A stretch of DNA of 15,458 nt from JAZQLP01 sp045629205 (GTDB taxonomy: Bacteria; Bacillota; Clostridia; Oscillospirales; UBA644), in the NCBI GenBank assembly GCA_045629205.1, contig JAZQQT010000028.1, positions 1 through 15,458 on the forward strand. The letters are read 5' to 3'. The notes below the pieces were generated by a model, which saw only the letters and a program-made list of their open reading frames with translations, was not told the DNA's origin and did no database searches. Below are positions 6,974 through 13,138 of the stretch, one piece after another. Position numbers and translations under genes: made by a program. Numbering within the stretch: the first letter of the stretch is position 1; every line of letters starts with the position of its first letter.

Positions 6974-7840
6974 ATGAAGAAAATTTTAATAAGTGCATTA
7001 ATTGTTACTTGTATATTTGTTTTTTGCTTAAGTTTCTATGCCGATGATGGTTTAAAGATAATAGATCCGCAGATAGCAGAAATAATAAAATCTCAGCTGA
7101 CAAGCGAAGATAAGGAAAAATTGTCGAATTTGGATGAGACTCTGTCAAAAGAAGTAGGTGAAACACTGTTAAACGAAGTCGTAATAAAAATCTATTATGG
7201 GACACCATGGGAAATATCATCAGAGTCTGCAAGTAAAATGATCGAAGAAAGAGAGAAGATTCAACAAACATATAATTCTATGGAATACTTCGTTCTCACT
7301 GAAAAGCCATACAAGGTAAAATGGTTTAACGGAAAGGTTTCGAAAAGTAAAACTGCTGATATCCCGACATATATAACAGATATTGTTTCAATGTCAGACA
7401 ATGTGCCTGTAAATGGAAAACAGATACCTGTAACAGGCGTATTCTGTTTAGACAACAATGGGTCCCATATGGGTATTATTGTTTGTATATTGACTCAAAA
7501 TGAAGCGGTATTTAAATATTACTCGGATTATCAATCCGAAGCCGTTGTTTATTCAGAAAGCGCGTTTAGATTATACGCGACTGAATATTATGAATATCTT
7601 ACATCGTATGAACATAATTATGACGAAAACGGAAGTCCTTTGGGCGGTAGTTTTTTGTCTTTTAACGAATATGTTGACAAAAATCATTCGGGATTCGCAG
7701 ATCTCGGAGTCGCAATCTCCGCACAACCTCAAAATAAGCAATCAACTATTACGGCGTTACATATTTGTATGATCGTGTTGTGTGTTGCGGCATTGGTTGC
7801 AATATTGACCGTTCTGAAAAAGAAGAAACAACAATTTTGA
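6974..7840 (+). CDS. Putative exported protein with C-terminal membrane anchor (288 aa), paralogous anchor
   Basis: Family not recognised. ATG 6974 is chosen over the in-frame GTG at 6959 because AAGGGG (6962-6967) lies six bases before it. Residues 1-23 are a signal peptide ending in SFYA. The extracytoplasmic region starts DDGLKIIDPQIAEIIKSQL and has a helical, charged first part (about 24-90), then a region with WFNGKVSKSKTADIPTYI and VFCLDNNGSHMGIIVC. A C-terminal helix at about 258-281 precedes KKKKQQF and is almost identical to that of the upstream protein. Outside the anchor the two ectodomains do not align by eye, so the similarity is modular. It follows the upstream gene by 78 bp and is probably co-transcribed. 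The function is unknown; a surface sensor, adhesin or competition factor would all fit the topology. Confidence 0.72.
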   Translation: MKKILISALIVTCIFVFCLSFYADDGLKIIDPQIAEIIKSQLTSEDKEKLSNLDETLSKEVGETLLNEVVIKIYYGTPWEISSESASKMIEEREKIQQTYNSMEYFVLTEKPYKVKWFNGKVSKSKTADIPTYITDIVSMSDNVPVNGKQIPVTGVFCLDNNGSHMGIIVCILTQNEAVFKYYSDYQSEAVVYSESAFRLYATEYYEYLTSYEHNYDENGSPLGGSFLSFNEYVDKNHSGFADLGVAISAQPQNKQSTITALHICMIVLCVAALVAILTVLKKKKQQF

Positions 7841-7865
7841 CGGATACGGAACAGAATAAGAGTAA
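7748..7865 (+). repeat. 3' gene module, copy 2
   Basis: Second copy of the anchor/tail/3'-flank module at a distance of 945 bases from copy 1. The segments TGTTGTGTGTTGCGG and AAACAACAATTTTGACGG are identical in both. It runs up to eight bases before the next gene. Confidence 0.8.
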
Positions 7866-7872
7866 ATAAGTT

Positions 7873-8112
7873 ATGAGCTTAAAAAAAACAGTAACGAAAA
7901 CGCAAAAGCAGTCCCGGCATGCGTTAAAATTGGCTCATCCAAAAGGTGTTAATTTTCTTCAAGACATAACAAATGGCAGAGGTGTTTATCTTAATGATTC
8001 ATGTGTTTGTGCTGTTATGAATCAACATAATCCGTCAGATTCATCTAATTTAGCTTGCGCTACGCCTAAATGGCATGATATAATCAATTTAATAAATAAA
8101 TGGGGAGAATAA
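7873..8112 (+). CDS. Small cytosolic protein of unknown function (79 aa)
   Basis: Not recognised. A 79-residue soluble protein with a basic N-terminus (MSLKKTVTKTQKQSRHALKL) and a C-terminal half reading NGRGVYLNDSCVCAVMN, then NPSDSSN and KWHDIINLINKWGE. That half has a faint likeness in order and spacing to DUF397-type small proteins (CVEVA, DSKDPDGP, WxxF), but the match is too weak to use. No signal peptide or membrane segment, unlike every other gene in the cluster, so it would stay in the cytoplasm and could be a regulator, chaperone or immunity-like partner. The start is only weakly supported (AAGAG within the repeat module, about 12 bases upstream). Its stop lies two bases before the ATG of the lipoprotein gene, whose ribosome binding site GGGGAG is inside this frame, which indicates translational coupling. 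Confidence 0.5.
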   Translation: MSLKKTVTKTQKQSRHALKLAHPKGVNFLQDITNGRGVYLNDSCVCAVMNQHNPSDSSNLACATPKWHDIINLINKWGE

Positions 8113-8114
8113 AA

Positions 8115-8840
8115 ATGAAAAAAATCAATGTTCTTGTTAGCTTGATTCTTTTTATAACACTGTTATTTGTCGGTTGTTCAAATAAACTGTATAATAAAGG
8201 AATAGATTTTAATTATGATTTGTTATTGCAAATGACAAGGCAATATCTAAGCGAACAAGATGATTACGATTGCTATACCTCTTTAACCGATTTAAAAACA
8301 AGACTTTCTCAATATGAACATACTCAGAGTGCATTTGCCACTGTTGAATGTATTGATACTGATTTTTACATTACCGTTCGTCATAGCGACGGAGATATTA
8401 TGATTTCGGGAAAATCAGTGTCAAAATGCAATGTGGTTTGTATAGGAGAAATCTTCAATAACTATAATATTAAAGAAAACACTGTTGTTGAAATTGTTCA
8501 GGACTTTTATATAATTCCGACAAATGAAAAAGATAAGTTAGATATGTTTAAATCTTTCGGCGCAAAAATCACGAGTGATAAAATGAAAATCAAAGACGGT
8601 GATTATCTTCTGAGGCTTCAGGAAGATGTTGATTATACATTAAAAATTCACGAAAATGTATTGCCTATGGAACCGGGAATGCAATATACCTGCGCAATTC
8701 TTTCGTATGATTCAATAACAACAGCGCAATTTTTGTTGCCTACGGACAATGCTCAACGTTATGAGGATTTTCAGATAAGCGAAGATGAAATGAACATTGC
8801 CAATGAAATACAACAAACTTTTGAACCGGAACAGAATTGA
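8115..8840 (+). CDS. Putative lipoprotein (241 aa)
   Basis: ATG 8115 is chosen over the in-frame ATG 8100 because GGGGAG (8102-8107) lies seven bases before it and the resulting N-terminus is a proper lipoprotein signal: MKKINVLVSLILFITLLFVGC with the lipid-modified Cys at residue 21. The mature part is about 220 residues and not recognised. It has a likely helical part (about 32-75, LLLQMTRQYLSEQDDYDCY) and a beta-rich centre (TVECIDTDFYITVRH, NTVVEIVQDFYIIP). The last residues QQTFEPEQN are encoded by sequence related to the 3' module of the two anchored genes, read in another frame. It is the last gene of the cluster and is followed by a terminator at 8938-8975. It would sit on the outer face of the membrane, near the anchored proteins. 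Confidence 0.78.
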   Translation: MKKINVLVSLILFITLLFVGCSNKLYNKGIDFNYDLLLQMTRQYLSEQDDYDCYTSLTDLKTRLSQYEHTQSAFATVECIDTDFYITVRHSDGDIMISGKSVSKCNVVCIGEIFNNYNIKENTVVEIVQDFYIIPTNEKDKLDMFKSFGAKITSDKMKIKDGDYLLRLQEDVDYTLKIHENVLPMEPGMQYTCAILSYDSITTAQFLLPTDNAQRYEDFQISEDEMNIANEIQQTFEPEQN

Positions 8841-8851
8841 AAAAAGAGTAA
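8811..8851 (+). repeat. 3' gene module, degenerate copy 3
   Basis: Words of the module occur here in the same order: CAACAA, TTTTGA, CGGAACAGAAT and AAGAGTAA, separated by short insertions or deletions. A 2-base insertion moves the TGA out of frame, so the lipoprotein gene reads on through the module to a later TGA at 8838-8840. Confidence 0.6.
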
Positions 8852-8873
8852 AAGCGATATCATATTTGCCGAA

Positions 8874-8972
8874 GTGAATTATTTTGTCTAACGGCAAACC
8901 AAATTTCAAATTGCAACTTTCAAATGGCAAATTAAGGAAAGCGGAAAGGTTCAAAATGAGCCTTTCCGCTTT
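8874..8972. repeat. Intergenic repeat related to 5413-5504
   Basis: GTGAATTATTTTG at 8874-8886 is identical to 5413-5425. It is followed in both places by a CGGCAAA word, a diverged AT-rich stretch of similar length, and the GCGGAAAGG palindrome. The two copies lie on either side of the AT-rich gene cluster, in direct orientation. Confidence 0.6.
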
Positions 8973-8975
8973 TTC
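8938..8975 (+). terminator. Rho-independent terminator of the exported-protein cluster
   Basis: A 15-bp stem with one U-G pair: AAAGCGGAAAGG and TTC on the left, GAGCCTTTCCGCTTT on the right, around a 5-base loop, followed on the plus strand by T residues. It lies about 100 bases after the lipoprotein stop. In the minus direction the stem is followed by TTTCCTTAATTT, so it may also help to end transcription of the convergent glycosidase operon. Confidence 0.8.
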
Positions 8976-9004
8976 AGTGAGAAGTTAGGAGTGAGGAGTT
9001 GTTG

Positions 9005-9086
9005 TGTCGCTCCGCGACAATCAAATATTTAAGTTTTTTGTTTTTCAACTGAATATTTATTGACTTTTCCGGCTTTGCCGCAAAGC
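9005..9086. repeat. Two further triloop hairpins between the convergent operons
   Basis: TGTCGC, loop TCC, GCGACA at 9005-9019, and GCTTTG, loop CCG, CAAAGC at 9072-9086. The first is preceded by TTAGGAGTGAGGAG, much like the TTTGGGAGTGATG before the array at 5269. The second follows the GH36 stop on the minus strand, directly after a GATGATG word. They look like isolated members of the same hairpin class. Confidence 0.5.
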
Positions 9087-9087
9087 A

Positions 9088-10944
9088 TCATCCGTTCGTT
9101 TTTTTACCGATCTGCCGTTTTCTTTTTGCCTCGTTTATGCTTCCCTGCGCTTTGTCTGTGAGAATAAAGGCTGCGGCACGGTAGGGCTCAAGAAAGACGT
9201 TTGACCTGCCCGAAAGGTCGGCGGAGAAGCTTTCGCCGGTAAGACAGTTCTTTATTTCGTAAACGCCCTCTTTCGCGCCCGGAATATCCGCCGGACCGAA
9301 TTCTGCCGTCATCTCCTCCGGGGTGAGGTTAAATATCGCCATTACATAATTTCCGTTGAGGGTGTTCCATATTTTAAGCGGATATTTTTCGGCGGGGCAG
9401 TCGCGGTAGAAGCAGTCGAGAGTCGGTCTGCCTGCGTGGTCGCAGCGAACGGCGTTTCCGTCGGGCATAATGAGAGGTCGGATGTTTTCGGGGTCGGAAT
9501 GACCGACTTTGTCGCTGGTATATATGGGACCGCCCGACACCGCGCGGAGAATTGCCGCGGATCTCGCTATTCTGTCGTCCGACCAGAACATATCGTAGTC
9601 GGTTATATAAAGTTCGCCGTAATACAGCGAGTTATAGGCGTTTGTCATGGCGTGGAAGACAAGACCGTCTTCGCCCCAGTCGGGGAAGTAGTCGTCGGAA
9701 TTGCGGTTTACGGCGGAGAGAGGTCTGGCGAAGGTGTTTTCGGGGTCCATACCCATACAGTTGATGATATCGGCTTTGAAAATCTCGGCGGCGGCTTTGT
9801 CGAGCCCTTTGTTTATCTGTGTAACGACGGAGGCTTCGTAAAATCCGTTGAAATAATAGGGCATCGAGGACTGATTATCTACTTTTGTGAAGTCCACGCC
9901 CTGCTCTTTGAGGCGTGTATACCACATGGTGAAAATCGCGCGGCTGTCGGTGACGGTGGGCTTGGGGACCCACATACCGTCGTTGACCTGAACAAGGTGG
10001 TCCTTTATTTCCTCAAACAACGGAGAGCCTTCGAGAACGCCGCCCCAGTAGAGATTGAGGGTGTGCCATACGCCGACGTATTTTACGCCGTAGGATTTGA
10101 TTTTTGCCACGGTCGATGCCAGACCGTCGGGAAACTTTGCGGGATCTGCGTCGAAGGAGGCTATTTTGCCGTCGGGAGTCTGAGACCATCCGTCGTCGAT
10201 GAGGACAAAGGAGGGGATGATATTCTTTTCTTTGAATTCCTCCATCTTTTCGATGATGCCCGCCTCGTTGACATTCTGATAAAAGGCGTTCCATGTGCAC
10301 CAGCCGAAGCCGCGGAGGTTGCCGTATTCTTTTCTTTTATCGCGCAGCGGAACACGCAGATTCTTTGAATCGCGCATATTCTCAAAACATTTTTTAATTG
10401 CGGTAAACGGGTCGTCGGCGACAGAGACAACCATCCCGAGTCCCACGATATTGCGCACTTTTTTGCCCGTGGAGTAGGTCATCGTATTTCCGGATATCCG
10501 TGAACGGAATCCTTTGCCCGGCAGTGAGACAAGACAGGCGTGTTTGCCGTCGGATCTTTTGTAGAAAACGGCGATCGTGTTTTTTGGGATATCCGCCTGC
10601 TCCTTTACGAAATGGGGGACCGACCACCATATTTTGTCGAGTGACAGAACGGTGGCTTGTTCAAAATCCTTAAGACGGAAGCTTATCCGGACAGATTCGT
10701 CGGGGTCTATATCATATTTCGCAACCGCTCTGAAAGCGAATGTTGCGATGTCGTCCGTTTTTACATAACGCAGATGAACGAAACAGCCGTCATCATCGCT
10801 GAACAGTATGCTTTTGCCGTTTACGGCGCCGTCGCACGAAAGACGGTGAACGGTGCCGTTATTCGCTTTGAGCGTTATTCTCGTAATATGAAGGATTTCC
10901 TCGTGAATCGGTGTGTATTTCTTCCTTGCTGTCGGTTTGTCCAT
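9088..10944 (-). CDS. GH36/raffinose-synthase-like glycosidase
   Basis: A 618-residue protein of the alpha-galactosidase/raffinose synthase (Sip1-type) clan. The N-terminal ~200 residues form a beta-rich domain. The TIM barrel starts at FGWCTWNAFY (213-222), followed by PSFVLIDDGW (244-253), YVGVWHTLNLYWGG (289-302), DFTKVDNQ (351-358, with D356 the expected nucleophile) and DYDMFWSDD (449-457, where the acid/base Asp is expected). The last ~100 residues form a C-terminal beta domain. Such enzymes hydrolyse or transfer alpha-galactosyl groups; the exact substrate is open. There is no signal peptide, so it acts on imported sugars. It is the last gene of an operon with the two TIM-barrel isomerases, 79 bp after them. 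The only ribosome binding site is a run of 12 G four bases before ATG 10944. The basic tail AKRKRQIGKKTNG is unusual but has no clear role. Confidence 0.88.
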   Translation of the reverse strand: MDKPTARKKYTPIHEEILHITRITLKANNGTVHRLSCDGAVNGKSILFSDDDGCFVHLRYVKTDDIATFAFRAVAKYDIDPDESVRISFRLKDFEQATVLSLDKIWWSVPHFVKEQADIPKNTIAVFYKRSDGKHACLVSLPGKGFRSRISGNTMTYSTGKKVRNIVGLGMVVSVADDPFTAIKKCFENMRDSKNLRVPLRDKRKEYGNLRGFGWCTWNAFYQNVNEAGIIEKMEEFKEKNIIPSFVLIDDGWSQTPDGKIASFDADPAKFPDGLASTVAKIKSYGVKYVGVWHTLNLYWGGVLEGSPLFEEIKDHLVQVNDGMWVPKPTVTDSRAIFTMWYTRLKEQGVDFTKVDNQSSMPYYFNGFYEASVVTQINKGLDKAAAEIFKADIINCMGMDPENTFARPLSAVNRNSDDYFPDWGEDGLVFHAMTNAYNSLYYGELYITDYDMFWSDDRIARSAAILRAVSGGPIYTSDKVGHSDPENIRPLIMPDGNAVRCDHAGRPTLDCFYRDCPAEKYPLKIWNTLNGNYVMAIFNLTPEEMTAEFGPADIPGAKEGVYEIKNCLTGESFSADLSGRSNVFLEPYRAAAFILTDKAQGSINEAKRKRQIGKKTNG

Positions 10945-10948
10945 TGTT

Positions 10949-10979
10949 CCCCCCCCCCCCGATTTTTGATCGGAAGGTC
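10949..10979 (-). promoter_or_regulatory. 12-G homopolymer serving as ribosome binding site, with adjacent hairpin
   Basis: On the minus strand twelve consecutive G (10949-10960) end four bases before the GH36 start codon and take the place of the Shine-Dalgarno sequence. The bases before them can fold onto the first part of the run: CCGAT/ATCGG with a 5-base loop, extended by two G-U and two G-C pairs into a 9-bp stem that takes up six of the G. The other six stay free. Changes in run length would alter how much of the site is exposed. Confidence 0.7.
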
Positions 10980-11023
10980 AATTGATAAATTAAAGTGCGG
11001 TTGGTTAACGATGTCTGATATTA

Positions 11024-11887
11024 TCAGCCGATTTCAATATTGAGGTCGGCGTAGTCTGCGTAGGTCGGAATCTTTTTTGCTTCGAGAAGCTCGTGGTTGC
11101 GGACGAGTATTCTGCCGAGGTTGTAGCCGTCCATGTTGTATCTTTCCATGAGCGGACCGTTGTGGGTTTCGTAGTTTATAACGCCTTTATATCCGATACG
11201 GTCAAAGGCTTTCATAAGCTCGGGCCAGTTGATCTTGCCCTCGCCCGGCATCTGATGACGTTCGTCTATAAAATCGTAGTCAGATATGTGAGTAGTGATT
11301 ATTTTGTCGCCGAGACGGTCGATGAATTCGAGGTGGTCTTCTTTGAGAAGATGGTTTACGTCAAAGCAGATACCGATGGTATCATCGACGGAGATGAGTT
11401 CTTTCAGCTCACGGCTTGAGTTGCCGATGCAGGAACGGGGCAGATCTTCTACGGCGATACGGACGCCGAGCTCTTTTGCGAGCTGAGCAAGAGCGTAAAG
11501 CGATTTTTTTGACTGATCCTTGCGGTATTCGCGTTCTTCCGGCAGGATGGGTTCGTTTCCCGGATGAAGGGTGAAGATAGGCACTCCGAGATCCGCCATC
11601 CGGCGCATGATTTCGGAATGGGCTTTTACGGTCTCGGCTCTTTCATGCTCGTCCGCCGCCGAAATATTGCAGTAATCATGGTCGTAAAACCGCATATGAT
11701 AGCTGTTTATGCGGATGCCTGCCTCTTTAATGGCGGCAACGACTTTTTTCATGTCTATTTTATTTTTATCGTGCTGCCAGCCCCACGGAGCGATCTCCAT
11801 CGCCTGAATGCCCCCTCTGGCAAGCTCTTTATATGTTGCTACAAAATCATCCCCTACGGGACGGGAAATACTTGTTTCTCTTATCAT
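11024..11887 (-). CDS. Sugar phosphate isomerase/epimerase-like TIM-barrel protein
   Basis: A 287-residue protein of the xylose isomerase-like (AP endonuclease family 2) TIM-barrel group. Likely metal and substrate residues are E147 in IAVEDL, D176 and H179 in CFDVNHL, H200 and D203 in THISDYD, H211 and E216 in RHQMPGEG, and E240 in INYETH. Members isomerise or epimerise ketoses and related sugars, or act on inositol derivatives; the substrate is not evident. The protein is cytoplasmic, with no signal peptide. ATG 11887 has AAGGAG six bases upstream. It lies 14 bp after the paralogue at 11902-12834, with which it aligns along its whole length (AMEIAPWG.QHD, INSYH.R, CFDVNHL, GEG, VRNHELLEA.KIP.Y.DYADL), so the pair arose by tandem duplication. 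The GH36 gene follows in the same operon. Confidence 0.87.
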   Translation of the reverse strand: MIRETSISRPVGDDFVATYKELARGGIQAMEIAPWGWQHDKNKIDMKKVVAAIKEAGIRINSYHMRFYDHDYCNISAADEHERAETVKAHSEIMRRMADLGVPIFTLHPGNEPILPEEREYRKDQSKKSLYALAQLAKELGVRIAVEDLPRSCIGNSSRELKELISVDDTIGICFDVNHLLKEDHLEFIDRLGDKIITTHISDYDFIDERHQMPGEGKINWPELMKAFDRIGYKGVINYETHNGPLMERYNMDGYNLGRILVRNHELLEAKKIPTYADYADLNIEIG

Positions 11888-11901
11888 TGCAAGCTCCTTG
11901 T

Positions 11902-12834
11902 TCAGTCTTCGTCTTCGAGCCCCGTGAAGTATCTGATCATACGCAGCTGGTCGAAACGCTTCATCGAAGCGACGTTTTCCATATTTACGGTCAGTCCGAG
12001 ATCGGCATAATCCTCGTATTTCGGGATCTTGCGGGCTTCGAGGAGCTCATGGTTGCGGACGATTATTTTTGCGAGCATATATCCGCATCTGTCGTATTTT
12101 TCCATGATGGGACCGAAGTGCGATTCGTAATTCATCGCGCCGTCATATCCCACATCGTCGAAGGCATCCATCAGCGACGGCCACTTTATATAGCCTTCGC
12201 CGGGGATACGGTGCAGCTCGTCTATATAGTCGAAATCGGAAATATGCGTCGTTATGATCCTTTTGCCGAAATGGTGAATGAAATCTTCGTGCGGCGCCGT
12301 GACAAGGTGGTTTACGTCAAAGCAGACGCAGAGGGACGGATCGACCGAAATAAGCTCGTCGAGTTCCTCTATTGTGTTTCCGAGACAGGTGCGGCAGAGA
12401 TTTTCGACGGCGATGCGGACACCGCATTCCTTTGCGACCTGAGCAAGACTGTAAAACGATTTTTTTGTCTGCTCCTTGAACTTTTCACGGTCTTCTCCGA
12501 TAGGCTCCTGACTCGGATGAAGAACAAAAACGGGAACTCCGAGATCGGAAAGAATACGGATGTGTTCGGCGTGAGCTTCCACCGTTTCTTTGCGGAGCTG
12601 TTCGTCGAGCACCGACACATTGCAGTATTTGTGGCTGTCGTAACGTAAATGGTAACTGTTTATTTTTATGCCGGATTCGGTGATCAGCTTTACGATCGCT
12701 TTGCGGTCGATAAGGTCGTGCTGATATCCCCATGGGGCGATTTCCATCGCGGGCAGACCTCCGCGCCCGAGATCGTGAAAGGTTGCGAGATCTTTTTCTT
12801 CGCAGCGGCGGGAGAGAGAAGTGATACGGTTCAT
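11902..12834 (-). CDS. Sugar phosphate isomerase/epimerase-like TIM-barrel protein, paralogue
   Basis: A 310-residue member of the same xylose isomerase-like group and the first gene of the operon. The corresponding residues are E144 (IAVENL), D173 and H176 (CFDVNHL), H197 and D200 (THISDFD), H208 and E213 (LHRIPGEG), and E237 (MNYESH). Compared with the downstream paralogue it has about 20 extra C-terminal residues (NVASMKRFDQLRMIRYFTGL and an acidic end). ATG 12834 is preceded by GGAGA at six bases, and a promoter lies at 12868-12895. Two diverged copies kept side by side suggest two different substrates or a heteromer rather than simple redundancy. The order isomerase, isomerase, glycosidase fits a pathway that releases a sugar and then converts it; this is an inference from context. 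Confidence 0.87.
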   Translation of the reverse strand: MNRITSLSRRCEEKDLATFHDLGRGGLPAMEIAPWGYQHDLIDRKAIVKLITESGIKINSYHLRYDSHKYCNVSVLDEQLRKETVEAHAEHIRILSDLGVPVFVLHPSQEPIGEDREKFKEQTKKSFYSLAQVAKECGVRIAVENLCRTCLGNTIEELDELISVDPSLCVCFDVNHLVTAPHEDFIHHFGKRIITTHISDFDYIDELHRIPGEGYIKWPSLMDAFDDVGYDGAMNYESHFGPIMEKYDRCGYMLAKIIVRNHELLEARKIPKYEDYADLGLTVNMENVASMKRFDQLRMIRYFTGLEDED

Positions 12835-12867
12835 AATTGTTCTCCGCAGATTGAAATAACATAAGTA

Positions 12868-12895
12868 ATTATATCATAACAAAAAAAGAAAACAA
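12868..12895 (-). promoter_or_regulatory. Promoter of the isomerase-isomerase-GH36 operon
   Basis: Read on the minus strand: -35 TTGTTT (12890-12895), a 16-bp spacer and -10 TATAAT (12868-12873) preceded by TGA, an extended -10. It gives a leader of about 25-30 bases before ATG 12834. Confidence 0.78.
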
Positions 12896-13076
12896 GAGTC
12901 AGCGAAGGAAATTTCACAAATAATTCACGCAAACAATCACATGAATATCGGTGAATGAAGCGATATAGAGCAGACGGTAACCGGTCGGCGCGGATGGCGT
13001 CCGCGCATTGCGGAGACGAATCTTTTTTTGCCGGCGCGGAATCTTTCGTTCGGGCTTTTCTTCATTCCCGATTCTC
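12896..13076. other. Divergent intergenic region with competing hairpins
   Basis: About 180 bases between the two outward-facing promoters, without a supportable gene. At 12988-13006 there is a 7-bp stem GCGCGGA/TCCGCGC with a 5-base loop. Its right arm can instead pair with 13010-13014 (TCCGC/GCGGA). A T run follows at 13022-13029. The word CGGCGCGGA recurs at 12986-12994 and again near 13033-13041. Short ATTCAC/GTGAAT words lie at 12910-12960. Shared regulator sites for the divergent operons are plausible but not shown. Confidence 0.35.
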
Positions 13077-13105
13077 TTGACTTTATCTTTTGTTTATGGT
13101 AAAAT
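13077..13105 (+). promoter_or_regulatory. Promoter of the GH28-like gene
   Basis: -35 TTGACT (13077-13082), a 17-bp spacer and -10 TAAAAT (13100-13105) preceded by TGG, an extended -10. The leader is about 27 bases long, ending in a GGCGGTG ribosome binding site. Confidence 0.83.
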
Positions 13106-13138
13106 AAACCGACAAAAAGATTAAACGGGCGGTGTGAT

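Noticed and set aside
5413..8972. Insertion sequence or transposon bounded by the repeats
   Set aside because: No transposase or integrase, no terminal inverted repeats and no target-site duplication were seen; the flanking similarity is partial and consists of terminator-like elements.
9436..10368. A 310-codon open frame on the plus strand opposite the GH36 gene
   Set aside because: It is antisense to a clear GH36 frame with conserved catalytic motifs, shows no family motif of its own and arises from the codon pattern of the true gene.
11833..12648. A 271-codon open frame opposite the isomerase pair, and others of 100-230 codons opposite the beta-helix gene
   Set aside because: Mirror frames of well-supported genes; no ribosome binding site and no recognisable domain.
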